This document shows positions 45,562 to 58,620 of a stretch of 64,000 nt of DNA, in pieces; position 1 is the first letter of the stretch; the number at the start of each line of letters is the position of its first letter. The notes below the pieces were generated by a model. It was given only the letters and a program-made list of their open reading frames with translations, ran no database searches and was not told where the DNA came from. The DNA is taken from the NCBI RefSeq assembly GCF_963259705.1, contig NC_081840.1, positions 99,368,626-99,432,625 on the forward strand, in the 5' to 3' direction. This DNA comes from Myotis daubentonii (Eukaryota > Chordata > Mammalia > Chiroptera > Vespertilionidae). The position numbers were made by a program, and so were the translations under genes.

Positions 45562-45850
45562 CCCTATTTGCTAATTTAAAAGGCTGCATGCTTGGAATAT
45601 TTGCATTTTGAATTGAACACGTATTGGTGCCCCTGTGGTCAGCCTCTGGTACCTCCTCTGGGGTTGAGGAGCCGAGCTGAACTGAGGAAGTTCACTGTGC
45701 TATCTGTGCTATCATTGCTCCTCCACAGCATCTCCCCTTGAGATTACAGTAGAAAGCTTGCAGGAGTCTTTGCAAACCACCTCTCACCTCTTCTCCTCCG
45801 CAACCCCTCTGGGCAAAGTGTAAGCCTGACATAATGTGATTTATAAGACA

Positions 45851-46495
45851 CTAGAGCAGTGATGGCGAACCTATGACACACGTGACATGTGAACTCATTT
45901 TTTGGTTGATTTTTCTTTGTTAAATGGCATTTAAATATATAAAATAAATATAAAAATTATAAATCTTTGTTTTACTATGGTTGTAAATATCAAAAAATTT
46001 CTATATGTGACATGGCACCAGAGTTAAGTTAGGGTTTTTCAAAATGTTGACGCACCGAGTTCAAAAGGTTCGCCATCACTGCACTAGAGGCCTGGTGCAC
46101 AAAATTTGTGCACTGGGGGGGAGGGGTCCCTCAGCCCAGCCTGCACCCTCTCACAGTCCAGGACCCCTTGGGGGATGTCCGACTGCCAGGGAGCAGGCCT
46201 AAGCTGGCAGTTGGACATCTCTATCGCAGTCTGAGACCCTTCGCTCCTTACCGCCCTCCTGTTCGCTGCTCCTTAGCACTGCTGCAGAAGTGGGAGAGGC
46301 TCCTGCCACCATTGTTTTTCTCACCAGCTGTGAGCCCAACTTCTGGCTGAGCGGTGCTCCCCCTGTGGGAGTGCACTGACCACCAGGTGGCAGCTCCTGC
46401 AGTGAGCGCCTGCCCATTGGTGGTCAGTGCGTATCATAGCAACTGGTCATTCTGATCGTTCTGCCGAACGGTTGCTTAGGCTTTTATCATATAGA
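45851..46495 (-). mobile_element. HeliBat-type Helitron interrupted by a hAT
   Basis: Minus orientation. Its reversed 3' end CTAGAG at 45851-45856 is separated from the rest by the hAT at 45857-46081, with the copied cactagag at 46082-46089, and continues to the reversed 5' end 'cttttatcatataga' at 46495 before T. Just inside the 3' end a perfect 9-bp-arm palindrome with a 1-base loop (gtgcacaaaatttgtgcac, 46095-46113) is the Helitron terminator hairpin. The interior has the HeliBat landmarks 'gatgtccgactgcc' and 'gtgcactgaccaccagg'. Non-autonomous. Confidence 0.93.
45857..46081 (+). mobile_element. Non-autonomous hAT transposon (fourth family), nested in a Helitron
   Basis: 225 bp, starting CAGTGATGGCGAACC and ending GGTTCGCCATCACTG (perfect 15-bp inverted termini), with perfect 8-bp duplications cactagag at 45849-45856 and 46082-46089. 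The duplicated bases are the Helitron's own 3' terminus, so the Helitron was there first. AT-rich, no coding capacity. Confidence 0.95.
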
Positions 46496-46539
46496 TTTGG
46501 TCTTCAGCTATAGTTCCAGACTAACAATTCCCCAAACCC

Positions 46540-47330
46540 TTTTAATTTTCTAAGTGTTGAGAGTGAAAAAAGAGAAGTGTTAATGAGGTGACTTTTGGAA
46601 AGCACCTAAGGATGGGGCTGATTGCCAATGGAGCCAGCCCTTGATAATGGGGTTGAAACTTTCAGCCTCATCCCTTGAACTCTGGGGAGGAGAGGGGCTG
46701 GAGTGTGAAACAACACCGATGGTCAGTGACTTAATCAATCATGACTATGTAATGAAATCCCCATAAAAACCGGGAGGACAACGCATTGGCCTTTTTTTCC
46801 CCCCCGAGATCTTCCAGTTTAGGGAAGCAGAACATTTCCACATGCCACTGTGCCGGCTCCCAAACTCCTCGAGGACAGAAGCTCCTTCCTTGGGGATGTG
46901 GTTCCATGTGTCTCTTCATCTGCTATTAATCCATATTCTCCAATGTCCTTTGTAAGAAGTCTGATCTAACAAGCAATATGTGTCTCTGAGTTCTGCAGGC
47001 CATTCTAGCAATTTAATTGGACCCAACGAGAGGCTTGGGGAACCTCTGATTTATAGCCACTTGGTCAGCTGACGACCTGGAATTGCAATTGGCATTCTGA
47101 GGTGGGGAGGTCATTGGAACCTTCAGGCTATAGCCAGTAGGTCAGAAACACAGCAGAGAGCCTGGGCTTGCATCTGGCCTCTGAAATGTGTGTATGTGTT
47201 GGGGGAGGGGGCAGTCTTGAGGACTGAGCTCTTTGCCTGTGGGATCTGGTGCTGTCTCCAAGTAGACAGGGTTAGAATTGACCTGAATTGTAGGACACCC
47301 GGCTGATGTCTGAGAACTGTTCGTTGGGAG
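46540..47330 (+). repeat. Ancient ERV LTR-like element
   Basis: A consistent run of landmarks: 'tcaatcatgactatgtaatg', 'aaatccccataaaaaccgg', 'tctgagttctgcaggcc', 'caatttaattggacccaac', 'gatttatagccacttggtc', 'ttgcaattggcattctgag' and 'attgtaggacacccggctg'. I recognise this order as an ancient mammal-wide LTR-type repeat but cannot name the family with certainty. ORFs inside it on the minus strand (47142-47663) are not host genes. Confidence 0.6.
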
Positions 47331-50300
47331 GGGTTGGAATGGGGTCTGAAAGGGATTTCTGCACACGGGTAGATAGATGGACCGAGGTGAAGGCCAGTCT
47401 ACAGCAGCATTTCTGCCATGTTGGGTCACCTCAGGGCTGATGCCAGTGGTTGAAAGGGTAGAGTGGGGGCCCCAGGAGGAAAGATCAGAATGACAGGCTT
47501 CTCTGACATGCTCAGATCTTTCAGACCCAGTATCCCCTCTCCAGACCCCTGCCTGCCCACAGACCAAGACCCTGGAAAGGCCTGCAGACATATGAGTGTG
47601 CAGCTTCAGGAGAAATGGTGTTCTTGTTGAGGAGGCTTCATGTAACAGGCATGTTTGTGCCACAAGAGAGATGACACAGAGTAACGACCATCTCCTAATA
47701 TGAAGGCAACAGTGCGGTCATCCTTATAAGTGACACTGCACAAGTGAGCGATTCCCCTGGTGTTGTGAAAAAGCTCTGGAACACCAGTACCGAATAGCTA
47801 AACACGCCCGGATTGCTGTTGGGGATTTTGATGGGGGAAGGATTAACTCACTTCCAAGTGCCTTGGTTCCTCCCAGTATGATTTACTTATCTGAGGACTG
47901 CCTTTCAACACCAGCCTGGAGGGAAAGACCAGGAGGTCTGAGCCGGGGGGAGGTGCGTGGGCAGAGAGGGGATGAAGAGGACACATTACAGAGACACTGG
48001 CCCCAGGTCTCTGCTGGCTTTTTTCTTGGTCAGATCTCTCGCTGGAGGATCTTACTTTTGTGTTGAAGAAAGAACTGCATGAGTGGGTTTATGAGCAACC
48101 CAGATCTCCATGCGGTAGTGGTAGCTTTCCCCTGATTACTTTGACCAACTAGTGATTATGATGATTTAAGTATTTCTCCTCTAGAACCCCCAACATTGAA
48201 GTGCAAATGTGTTAAGAGACATTCCAATCCAGACCTGCTTATAGTGCTTCTTTCCACATGGAACTGGGTGGTTCTAACTGCAAACCTTTGATGATCTGCC
48301 TGTCTGGCTACTGTGCTTAAGGTGTGTGTCGTCTGTGAGCCTGGACCAAGGCGGATGTCAAAGGACCTGCTTGAACACTGTGTATCAGTAGCTCCAGCCA
48401 AGCCGCCTGCCGCAGACAGCTTTGATCGTGCGGCCTCAGTGGCCCTCCAGTGAGAGGGCATAACGTCATCGTGCATTCAGTTCAGTTCATTTAGCAAACT
48501 CTGAGGTATAGGAGTTCATGTCAGGTACATACATTCAGATTTTAAGACAAGACAGTAAAATGTCAAGTTCAGATTTTTAGAAAAGCTACAGAGGCCACCA
48601 TAAAAAGCTACAAAGCTGAGAATGATTACTAGTGTTAAGCGAGTACTTAACTGTGGGCTTGAATGGCATTGAGATCTGGAAATCCCTAGTCTGTGGCAGC
48701 AATAATCTCCTTCGCCAGAATGAGGGGGAGAAAGCCAGCATCTTCAGAGGCCGGTCCAGGGCTGGGCTTTTCTCCCCTCCCCACACCCCATCCTACAGCT
48801 GAGGAATGGAGGCACAGGAAGGGCAATCACTCCTGGTTGGCACTAAGAGTAAGTGGCAGAGCCAGAATCCAAACCCAGACCTGCCTGGCTCCCGGCCATC
48901 ATTCAGCCTCACGAAGGCACTGGGTCCCAGGGCACAGGGAGATGACTTCTGTAGAGAGACTGGGAAGGCCTCAGAGAGAGGGTGACCTTTGAATGGCAAA
49001 ATGAGCTGAGACTTCCTGTCTCTACACTCCTTTTTCTTCATGGCCCATGGCCCAGAGTTATGGTGCTCACCCTCAGAGGCTCAGGTGTGAGGACAGCTCT
49101 GCTTCCTGCCGGCGCCGGAGCACATGCCAGTGGGCTGAACTTGGATAATGAGGAACATCGCTAGACAGGTGAGGTGTAATAGAGGCTTCTTAAAATCCAA
49201 CCCTTCAGCGCAGACAGAAAGAAAGACCATTGAGCGTTGGACCCAGACCTGAAGGAGGCCTGCTAGGGGATGAGATGAGTACTCCTAGCTGCTAACAGCA
49301 CACCACTGGGCACAGGTGAATTCGGTGATTCTTAGAATTGTCAGCAAATGGAGCAGAAGAAGAAGTGTGTCTGCAACTTTGACAAATGGCCCTGGAGGGA
49401 TGTGGAGCTGCCCGTAATATATTCCACACGCATCTCGGGGTTCCTGTCACGGAGCTGCCATCGTCCTGGTTGATAACAGCTTGAGTTTGGGTGCTAAATT
49501 GTGCCAGATGCTTTTAATGAGTTCTTGACGGTGTTTTCCAGGTGTTAGGCATGGGAGAACACAGATAACTGACTGCCTGGGCCCTTCATTTAGAAAATGG
49601 CATTTTCCTCTGAGAAGTTACGAGCAGCTGAGAGAAACTGGGATGCCCAGTTGGAGCACACAGTGCCTGCCAATAGCATCCTCTAGCAGGGACAGCTTGG
49701 GCTGCTTCCTGGTTAGACAAGCGCCACCCGGCACGGGGAGTGGAGGTGCAGACTGGGGTGGGGTTGAGAGGCTGTAGGAACAGCTCAGGAAGACGGCATT
49801 AGTGGTTACTGTCCTGAGTTTTGGCTTATTTAGTCTCAGGTGTCAACCAAAAATAAAAAATAATAAAACAAGCAAAATCCCCCCCACACAGAGACACTAA
49901 ACATGACTCAGCTTTAGAGTGCAGTTGAAGAAAACTCAGGAGCTTGTCTCTTGGGGACCACTTAAGTACTCCCGTGACAGTTATCTGTGATGGCCATGAA
50001 ACATCTGGCCTGATGTTCAATGTTGGGAACCCCCAAGGAAGGGAGGAAGCCCATATTTAAAAGCATCTAAGATCTGTGCTTATAATTTCACAAGGGAGAC
50101 CCCTTTGAAGGGTCTACTTTGCTAATGTTTCTGAAGTGACCTGGTGGTGTATTTCCACCAGCTTTCACCTTCAGTATTAATACTGGTACCGTTCCTGTCT
50201 GAAATGGCTATTATAATTGTGTAATTACGCACCTCATTTATCCAATTGTTAAGCCAAGAGACTGATTAAATATTAACAACTACTTGGTTCTCCTGGTGTC

Positions 50301-50769
50301 ATTAGTTGGAACACAACCCTGTAATCTCAGGTAACACACGATGGTAATTATCCTTCACATTCACACTTCGAGGAAAACCAGAGTCGTCAATCCACATAAG
50401 GCTGCCTGGAAGAAAACGCATTGCCTTTCAATCTATTTCTCCCCACAGCATCCAGCAAGGTGCACTGCAGCCCAGCTCCGGGTTTAGCCCATATGGGCCC
50501 GAGCTGGTAATGGCTGGGGAAGAGAGGCGGGCGGGCGGGCTTGAACAGCCCTCTCCAGTCATACATTGACTGGGCTTCAGAAGTTATGGGGTTTTAACCG
50601 GAGCACCAAGATGGGGAATCTGGTTTAGTGCCAGCATCTTTCATTCAGAAAACAGTGCTGAGGGCCACAGACTGCCGTGGTTCTGCCCCAGGGGCCACGG
50701 AGCATGCGGGGCCATTCCAGGCCCAGAAGCCTCTGGCCTGGTCCTGGGCTGTACCAGCTCCCTGTGCTT
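47331..50769. other. Intergenic/intronic DNA, one MIR-like fragment
   Basis: A reversed MIR fragment lies at about 48795-48905 ('agtaagtggcagagccagaa', 'tccaaacccagacctgcc'). The part 50050-50450 is AT-rich and unique-looking. No gene is supported. Confidence 0.5.
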
Positions 50770-50780
50770 CCATACTGGCT

Positions 50781-51003
50781 CCCCCCCCCCCCTTTTTTTT
50801 CCAAATACGTTTATATTGATTTAGAGAGAGATGACTGGAGAGAGATAAAGAGGTCATGGATGAGAGACATCGATCACCTGCCTCTTGCACATCCCCTCCT
50901 GGGGATCGAGCCGGCAACCAGAGCATGTACCCCATCCCAGGAATCAAACTGGGTACATCATGGTTCATGGGTCAACGCTTAACCATCAAGCCACACCAGC
51001 TGG
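50781..51003 (-). mobile_element. VES SINE, minus orientation
   Basis: Flanked by 11-bp repeats ccatactggct (50770-50780) and ccatcctggct (51004-51014) with one mismatch. The plus strand starts with C- and T-runs, then 'tttatattgatttagagaga' and a GA-rich part, and ends with the reversed VES head ('aagccacaccagctggcc'). The B-box complement appears as 'ggaatcaaact' and 'gggatcgagccgg'. Confidence 0.88.
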
Positions 51004-51014
51004 CCATCCTGGCT

Positions 51015-52159
51015 TCCTTTTACACTGGCCTTTCCCCCAGGTTATCAATCCTTTCCCATTTCAGAGGCCGGCACTCCCAAGCCTCAAGGCAGATTTGGAG
51101 CTGACTAGGGCTGACTTAAAGCTTCGAGTCTTGGGTCGGCCTGGCTCTTCAGGCAGCAGAGGCCTGAGTTGCTTTCCTGTTTGGAGATGCTGCAGTCTGG
51201 GAGCACAAAATCGGCAGGACCACGCCTTTTCCAGAGCCCAGGGCAGTCCAGCCAGCACTCAGGACCTCCCCTAACTCCCTTCCTGGATCCCCAAACATGC
51301 CCTCCTGGTTGGTGGGTACTCCTTCCTCCTGCCCCAGGCTATCAGCTGGTATTCAGTCTCTGTTCAGACATGGGATGACCAGGGGACCCCATCCCCTGGG
51401 CTGGGGCCTTCCGGAACATTACCACACCACAGCTCAGACATGGGAGAAGATGGCACAGCCTGTCCAAGCCCCCAGGTGGCCAGAGCAGGCTGTCTCCACT
51501 CAGCACAGGAGGCTGGTGGCAACCTCCCTCTGCCAGGTGGTGCTGGTGCACAGCTGCAGGTGATTTCCTTGAGAAGGATCAGGACAGCATGGGTAACATC
51601 CTCCTGTAAATACAAAGGATGTGCTGCTGTTTTCTGCTTGGCTGTTAATGACACAGCATTAACGAGAAAGAATTAGCTATTTATTGCTCAAATTATACTT
51701 AAAAACACCACTCTATCTAGAAGGATTTGGACTCATCTTGATTTATTAATACATGGACATATATTGGTGTGAGGAGCAGGAGAAAAGAGAAGGTGCAGAT
51801 GATGCAGAGTGGATACTGATATGCCTCAGAACACAGCAGAGATCAGGAACCCAGAGGGCTGCTAGCTTCAGACTGCACGGCAATGGTCCTGCCCGCTGGT
51901 GCTCTTCTCATCTCTGAAGCTGTAAACCTCCATAAATTAACAGCGATGAAGACCTAGGTGGGGGATGGGGGTGGGAGGAGGGGCTGGGAAGAGGGGGAAA
52001 ATGGAGGGAAATGGGAGATATTTGTAATATTATCAACAATATATAATAAAAAAATATATATTAAAAATAAAAGAGAAAATTAAAAAAGTGATAAAAGAGG
52101 TTGGCCCAGGATATTTGGGGTTTGCATTTATCGCTGGGCTGGGCAGAGTGGTTTGGATC
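51015..52159. other. Non-coding DNA
   Basis: Near 51960-52080 a G-rich stretch followed by A/T-rich repeats and A-runs resembles a 5'-truncated L1 3' end, but I could not find a target duplication. Other ORFs here have no domain. Confidence 0.45.
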
Positions 52160-52167
52160 CTCCAAAG

Positions 52168-52236
52168 CAACAGTTGCCAACCGGTGGTCCGCGGACCACT
52201 GGTGTTCCGTGAGGGCCGAAAGGTTGGTGACCACTG
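52168..52236 (+). mobile_element. Miniature hAT-like element, 69 bp
   Basis: Inverted ends caacagttgccaacc and ggttggtgaccactg match at most positions, and the 8-bp flanks ctccaaag (52160-52167) and ctccaggg (52237-52244) match at six of eight. A near-perfect palindrome (ggtggtccgcggaccactgg) is in the centre. It is smaller than most known MITEs and has no coding capacity. Confidence 0.7.
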
Positions 52237-52244
52237 CTCCAGGG

Positions 52245-53650
52245 TAAACAGCCTAGCAGCGATCCTTCTGGGAAGAGGACACACTTTTCTTCGACAACTC
52301 ATTTGCTGGATTTTAATTCCCTGGAGATTTGGGTCTTTGCTGTTGTTGTTGTTGTTTGTTTAACACCGAAGTCAAGGAAAATGTCAGATGGAGTGAAATT
52401 ACACAACTTTCCACTCTCTAAAGGAGAAAGGCAGGACATTAAAATTATTTCTACAAATTGCCTGGGGAACCATTAAAACTCACTTGAAAAATCAACAGAC
52501 TTGACCACTGGCCCCTGCTTGCTAATTTCTTATTTGACAGCCGATCTAAGCATATTTGCCTGCATTCAGTTGGCCCAAAGGCAAATTCTGTTGGAGGCCT
52601 CTCTCCCCTTCTGACATTTAGTACAGAGATTTTATTTTCTGTTCCACAGCTTCTCTGTGACCATCCAACTCTTGGGCTTCCTCAGCAGGTCCAGGCTGCC
52701 GGTGCTGAGCAAGCCTGGGCCCCAGCATGTGCACTGCAGCCCAGCCTCTGTGGGTGTATGATTTTCTGTCCCTATTTTGTGGGGCTCCAGGGAATACTTT
52801 TTCACAGCTGGCGGTAGGCATGCAGCGCCCAGAGGCACTGAGCCCCCGACACCTGCCAAGCCTGCTTGAACCATGCCTGAAAAATGTGGTTCATCTCAGG
52901 GCTGCAGTGGGGAAAATGCAGAATTTAATTGGTTCTGACTTCAGGATTCAGATCATAGTCTTCCCTGGAGGTGTGCATGCAGGAAACAATATTACCAGAG
53001 CCAGGCCCTTTGTAAATAGGCTGCAATTAATCAAGTTCACCATCATTTGTAACGGGAAAACATAAGTGAGCATCTGAACATTAATTACAATATTTTGTAA
53101 TTATTAAATCACCAGTGACATTACAAAATGCTCTTGGTGACCAGATACACCATGTATTTCTGTGTGAGAAAGCAGAAACCCTCTGCAAAAATGAAGTAAT
53201 TATAGGCACCTTTTCTCCTTAATCTTCCCCAAAAGGGACAAATTCAAATAGATAATTTAACTTAGATTGTTTTTAATTACATTGTAAATATATGTAAAGA
53301 AATCTAGTATAAAGGTAAACACAAGTCAGTTGGTAATAAAAATGCAGGCTCCAATTCTTCTTGGATGACAGACAAAATGAGTTTAATATATTCTTGTTCT
53401 GTGGAAAACATGTAGCATTTGCAAACAACTGAATTCAATTAGCAGATCTGGTTCAAAACGGCATGACAAACTTTATACTATCCACCCATTGTCGAACCAA
53501 GAAAGCATCCGAATCCACAGATGATGGGAATTGGTGGAGAAACCATTTAAAATTGGTGCCTGTGTTTTTCCATCCAGCCATGTCTGGCAAGCAGATCCAC
53601 AAAGAGATCAGCGGCTAATGTTTTCAATCCCTCACCTTACATAAGCCCTT
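52245..53650. other. Candidate conserved non-coding block
   Basis: About 52500-53620 is AT-rich, has few repeats and contains many homeodomain-like TAATTA/ATTA cores (for example 'ctgcaattaatcaagttcac' and 'aacattaattacaatatttt'). This look is common in ancient enhancers. Conservation is not shown by this window alone. Confidence 0.35.
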
Positions 53651-56600
53651 AATTCATCAGAAAGATATGAAAGTGGAGAAAATACAGTGTTGAAAGATGG
53701 ACTACTAACTACACTGCTTTCAAATGCAGGTGAGTCCAAACAGTAAAGTTCAATTCCAAATTTCCCTGCAGTAATCAATCACAGTCAGCAATTGTCTGGG
53801 GCCTGTGCCACCTCACAAGAGGTCATCCCTGCTGGCACATGCCCTGGGCTCACTTTTTGAGCTGGTGACCTTTCCACTTAGGAGAAGAGAGCACCCTTTT
53901 ATTTTAGAGAAGAATGAGTCTTTGCCTTGGTGTTGAAGACATGCTATTTTCGGTTGCTTAGCAAGGTCGTTACTTTTACAGTTTTATGGTCCTGAAATGC
54001 ATAAAGAGCTTGGCTCACATTTAATTGCTTCTACTGGTCTGGAGCAGGACCTGTTGGTCACCTTGCTGCACTTAAGTCCTTCCTTTGCTTAACTAGTTGG
54101 TAACCAGGTCCCTTTAAGAAGCAGCTCAAGGCCCTGGAGATTGAGATGCACAACTTCCTTAGGAGACCAGAAACATCAGGGGGCTCCTCACCCTGCAGAG
54201 TGGACAATTTCAGCACAGACATTCCATGGACTCCCACCTGGCCTGCATTTCACTTATGAGAACTGAGCTGTCGGTGCTCCGGGAAAGCCAGGGAGGAAGG
54301 ACAATAGTGCGGCCGTGCCTCTGCCCCGTCCTGTCCCGTGGGTAGGCTGGCGGAGCCAGATGGGAGGAATGGCTCTGCAGCTCCCCACCTGTGGATGGGA
54401 GCCCCGCTTTCATCCTGGGATCGTGCAGGTTGAATGGTTTCCTTTATTAATTTCATTCTCCACCCCCACCTTAGTTATAAGTACTGTAAACTTGCATTGT
54501 GTATATGTCCTGTGAGTTAGACATGACATCACTGTACTTTGTAAACATTCACAAAACCCAGAGCCTTGTGCTGCGTGGGCTACGGCTCAGTTTGACAGCT
54601 TTTGATTTTTGCCTTCCTCATGGAGGACAGAATTCAACCCTTGGAAGACAGGACTGCACTCTATGCTTATTTGTGTGACTTATAACAGACAAGAAACAGA
54701 ACCTTGATTCTGGGCGAAGAGGGGAGCAGTTCCTGTTTGGCATCTCAGGGTGCCCGGGCTGCATATCAGGGCGTGTGGCTGGGGGAGGAGGGCGGGAGGA
54801 ATGAGAGCATGCCTGGGAGGGAAAATCAACTGCGCTGGTGGTGACAGTCAGGATGGAGCTCCAGATGTGGAAAGCTCACCAGAAGTGCTGAAGGACAGGC
54901 ACATGGCAGGCGTGCAGGCTGCTGGGAGGGGAAGCCTGCATGGCACCCAGTGGCTCACAGTGCCCCCCACTGAGCCGGACCCACACTTGGGCAGAAAGAG
55001 GGTAAACAAGGAATAAAGGACCATTGTAAAAAACTGAGGGTTACCTCCCAGTTTGGGGCCCAATGAAGAACTGTGTCACTGTTTGAGGGAGTGGGCTTAG
55101 ACTTGTGTGATTCAAGTGGAAGAGCAGCTGAGGCTCCGAGGGATGGCTCCATCCTTAGGACCACGTGAGAGTTGTCAAATGAATAGCTGTGCAAACAGAG
55201 AGGGGAGGCAAGCAGAGTTGACTGGGGCAACCCCTGTCACAGGAAAGAAAGCAGAAGGAGGCTGCACTGGGCGTGGGAGAGAAGGCCAGCCCTAATGTGG
55301 GACCTCAGAGCCAGAGGTAAGTTAGTTTCATCCATACTCCCTGGATGGGACAAGCCCAGGATGGCTTGGCTGTAAAACCATAGGCTCACAATAAATGGCG
55401 GGCAGGGGTTGGGGGGGGGGGGCGGGGAAGAGCGGGGGAAGAGAGAATAAGATGGCCCATTGATTTGGGGCGGGGGTGATTTTCTACATACTTCAGATTC
55501 AAGACTTTTCAGTGGTTGTTAATTTTTTCTGAGTCCTATTTTAACGGTCTTCAGGAAGAATTGCCCATATAAGACATTTTCTCAAAGAAAATATTGTGAT
55601 GACTTTAGGGGCTTGCTGCTGTCTATATTGGCACCAATGTCAGATGGCACTTAGTAGGAAATCAGCAGGTACTAGCTAAGGATTGGCTGCAACTCTGACT
55701 GCAGTGCTGCTGAGTGTGAAGGTGTAATTCAAACCTCACAGCGGGGCAGGGTCTACTCACTTTACCTAAGGCTGATGTAGCCCTCACAAGTGACACTTTG
55801 AGCCATAACCGGAGAAAGAGCAGTTAGCCTGCTTTCCTTCAACACCATTAACCGCTCTGACTTCAGGAGAGCGAGTGCTTTCTACTCCTCCACCCGCTTT
55901 ACCACTAGCCAGAATTCAAGGGTTTCTTCCCTGAGTTAAAAGACTATTAATGCTGGAGTATGCTGAAGGGCTTCCTGAACCTCTTGCTATTTCTGTACAC
56001 ACTACCTGTGCCACTGATGGTCCTGTAGCCCCTGACAATCTCTCGTCTCAGGAGAGAGCAAAGTTTGGGTCTCAGCACCATGATTTCCTACCTATGATCT
56101 TAATTCCTCAGCACATCACTCTGTTTGGGGGCCCAGAGCTTTCTCTCCGGAGCCGGCAAACAAGAAAGCCAGTTGGTGCCATGGCTTTGGTGATGTACAA
56201 ATCTTCCCAGTTGTCCTGGACTCAACTCCCCAATGAATCCCACAGAGCTCAGAAAAGTATGAGTCCTTTGTGAAACTGGCTGAAACTTGTAGAAGCTTAC
56301 CCTTTTCAACAATAAAGGCCCTCGGCGTTATCACAATTATTACTGTAATTATTATTTTCCATATGAGATGATGAACATGTTGGAAGCAGTATTTCAGCAC
56401 ACTGATGAAAATAAAAGCAAAATGAAAACATTCAGTCGTTGGCTATCGCTGGCCAGTTTCCTTCTCCCCTGGTGCCTTTTGTTATCCATGGGAGAGCCGA
56501 ATGCTATTCTGCCATCCACGTGCACCTGAGCAGCAGCGCCTCCCCAGCAAGTCCCTCTGAAGGAAAGCCGGAGAGATCTGCTCAGTGAGGCTGCCCTCAG

Positions 56601-58259
56601 CCCGGCCCCACAGTGGGGGTGTGCTCTCCACGGAGTGTAAACACTCAGGAGCTGTGTGTCGATTTGGGAATCTCCTTGGAGGACCCCCGAATAGTTCCAT
56701 AAACACGTTTTTTAGCAACGTGGGACAGACTTAAGCTGCTATAAAAAAGGGAACCAGACCTATATTCTTCAAGTCAACAAACTAAAATTGAAAAAGAGGG
56801 ACCTCTGAGGAGTACACACAGGAGAATGAGAATTAACGAGGTGTTACCTTTGAGGGGTTTAGGCCAAGTGACACTGAGTGAAAAGCAGACTTTTCCCCCA
56901 GCCCCCAATGACCTGGGTGTCTGACATAGAGGGGCAGTTGGCATTTGTTTGCATCAATTAGAGAGACTTGGTCTGATTGTAGAATCACTCCCTGGGGAGA
57001 TGTTGGAAGGACACAGATCACTTTGAAGTCCAAGACGTCTTCCTTTGACCACATCCTACCACTGTGACCCAGGGATACTGCAGGCCAGCGAGGCAGAGAA
57101 TTCAACAGGAAAGGAGGCTTCGAGGAAGAGAAGGAAGGGGTCATCCGCACCTACTTCTTAGCCAGGAGGGGAGAGGGCAATGGGAGGAGGTGGAGGAAGA
57201 CTGTTGCTTCCAGTATAGCCAGAATCTGCATTCCCTTCTCCATTTCTGCCAAACCATTTTATTTGAATTAGGATAAGAAATGAGAGACAAGTCAAACCCA
57301 ACCCAAACCCAAAGGGTGGACAAGTCTAGTCAAGTGAAACTTTGAAAAAGGGTTTTAAAACCCAGTGCTTATGGGGTGGACCCTCAGCTGGACAGCAATG
57401 ATTCTTGGTTCCTAAGTGATGGCTTTGCCTTTCCCCCAAGGGCACTAGAGCCACGCAGGGACAGGGCATTACACAAGAGGCACCAAAGGCTTTCCCATTG
57501 GCTGGGGGGTGTCTGCATTAGTCCTCCCTTTGGCTTGAAGTCACCCTTCTAAAGGCCTATAAAATGCATGAGGAGAGATGAGTCACTCATCAAGCTCAGG
57601 ATAGCAGGGACTGGAGGGGCTGAGTGACAGCCCAGAACAGACATGATGGATAGAGAGGGTCAGAGAGTCTAAGTCTGCAGCAGTATATTTCAGATTGTAT
57701 TTGCCTGCCAGTGGGCCATGAAACCCATTTAGTGTGAGATAGCTAGAATTAAAAAAGGAAATTAGAACAGAGTATATCAAAATACATGTGAATTACTAAG
57801 TACACTGCATTATTCTTTTTATGAACTCAAACGTTTGTCCTGATTGTAGTAGGTCTCTGTCTTAATTTCTTTGTTTTCCTCGTCTTTCTTTCTCTCAAGA
57901 AGTGGAAGGAGGTATGGATCTATACATGCCCTGTGTTGAAAAGACATCTCTCTTGCCATGGGTCATTGTCTATGTGGTTCTGTCAGGTACAGGGGTTTGG
58001 GTGAGGAAATGCATGGGCACCAAAGCTGAGGCATAAGAAGAGTTTTCCCTTTGTCGCAATTTTGCTGAGACTTCTGGAACAATAACAGCACAGCTACAGC
58101 TTAATCCAGAAAAGCCACTTATTCAATTGAAAAAAAAATGCAGCAAAACATTCCAGTTGCCCGTTCTGAAGCAACCTTCCAGAAGTCATCTATGAATATA
58201 CAAGCACACATCTGTCCCTTCTCGCCCTCCCTTTCTTCCTCCATTCTAAAGAGCAAATG
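53651..58259. other. Intergenic/intronic DNA, no gene seen
   Basis: A G-run of 12 lies at 55411-55422. ORFs are short, overlap on both strands and lack domains. Confidence 0.5.
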
Positions 58260-58620
58260 AGAGAGCACACTATGCTTTGTTCTGCACCTTGCTTCCTCCA
58301 CAGAATACAGTTTCAGCACACGAAGTGCTACTTCAATCTTTCTCACTTTATACTACAGTTCAGTATTCCAGCACACAGTACACTGTAATTTCCTTAACCT
58401 GCTCTCAGGGACACGCAAGCATGTCGGTCCGTGGCACCTGTAGACAATGCTGCAGCGAACGCCCTCAGTGTGGCTGTGCACTTGTGTGGTCAGGTCTCCA
58501 CGACACATTTCAGAAGTGGAGTTCCTAGGTCAAAATGTCTGTGCATTTTAGGTTGACAGAGATTGCCAAATTTTGTTTGCTCCATTGAGATTGTACCAAA
58601 ATATTAATGGTATTTTGCTG
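58260..58620 (-). repeat. Ancient LINE-1 fragment, minus orientation
   Basis: The plus strand shows a reversed old L1 ORF2/3' region: 'ttcagtattccagcacacag', 'acaatgctgcagcgaac', 'ttcagaagtggagttcctag' and 'gattgccaaattttg'. No frame survives. Confidence 0.65.

Noticed and set aside
47142..47663. 173-codon minus-strand frame
   Set aside because: It overlaps an ancient LTR-like repeat on the opposite strand and has no domain or exon signals.
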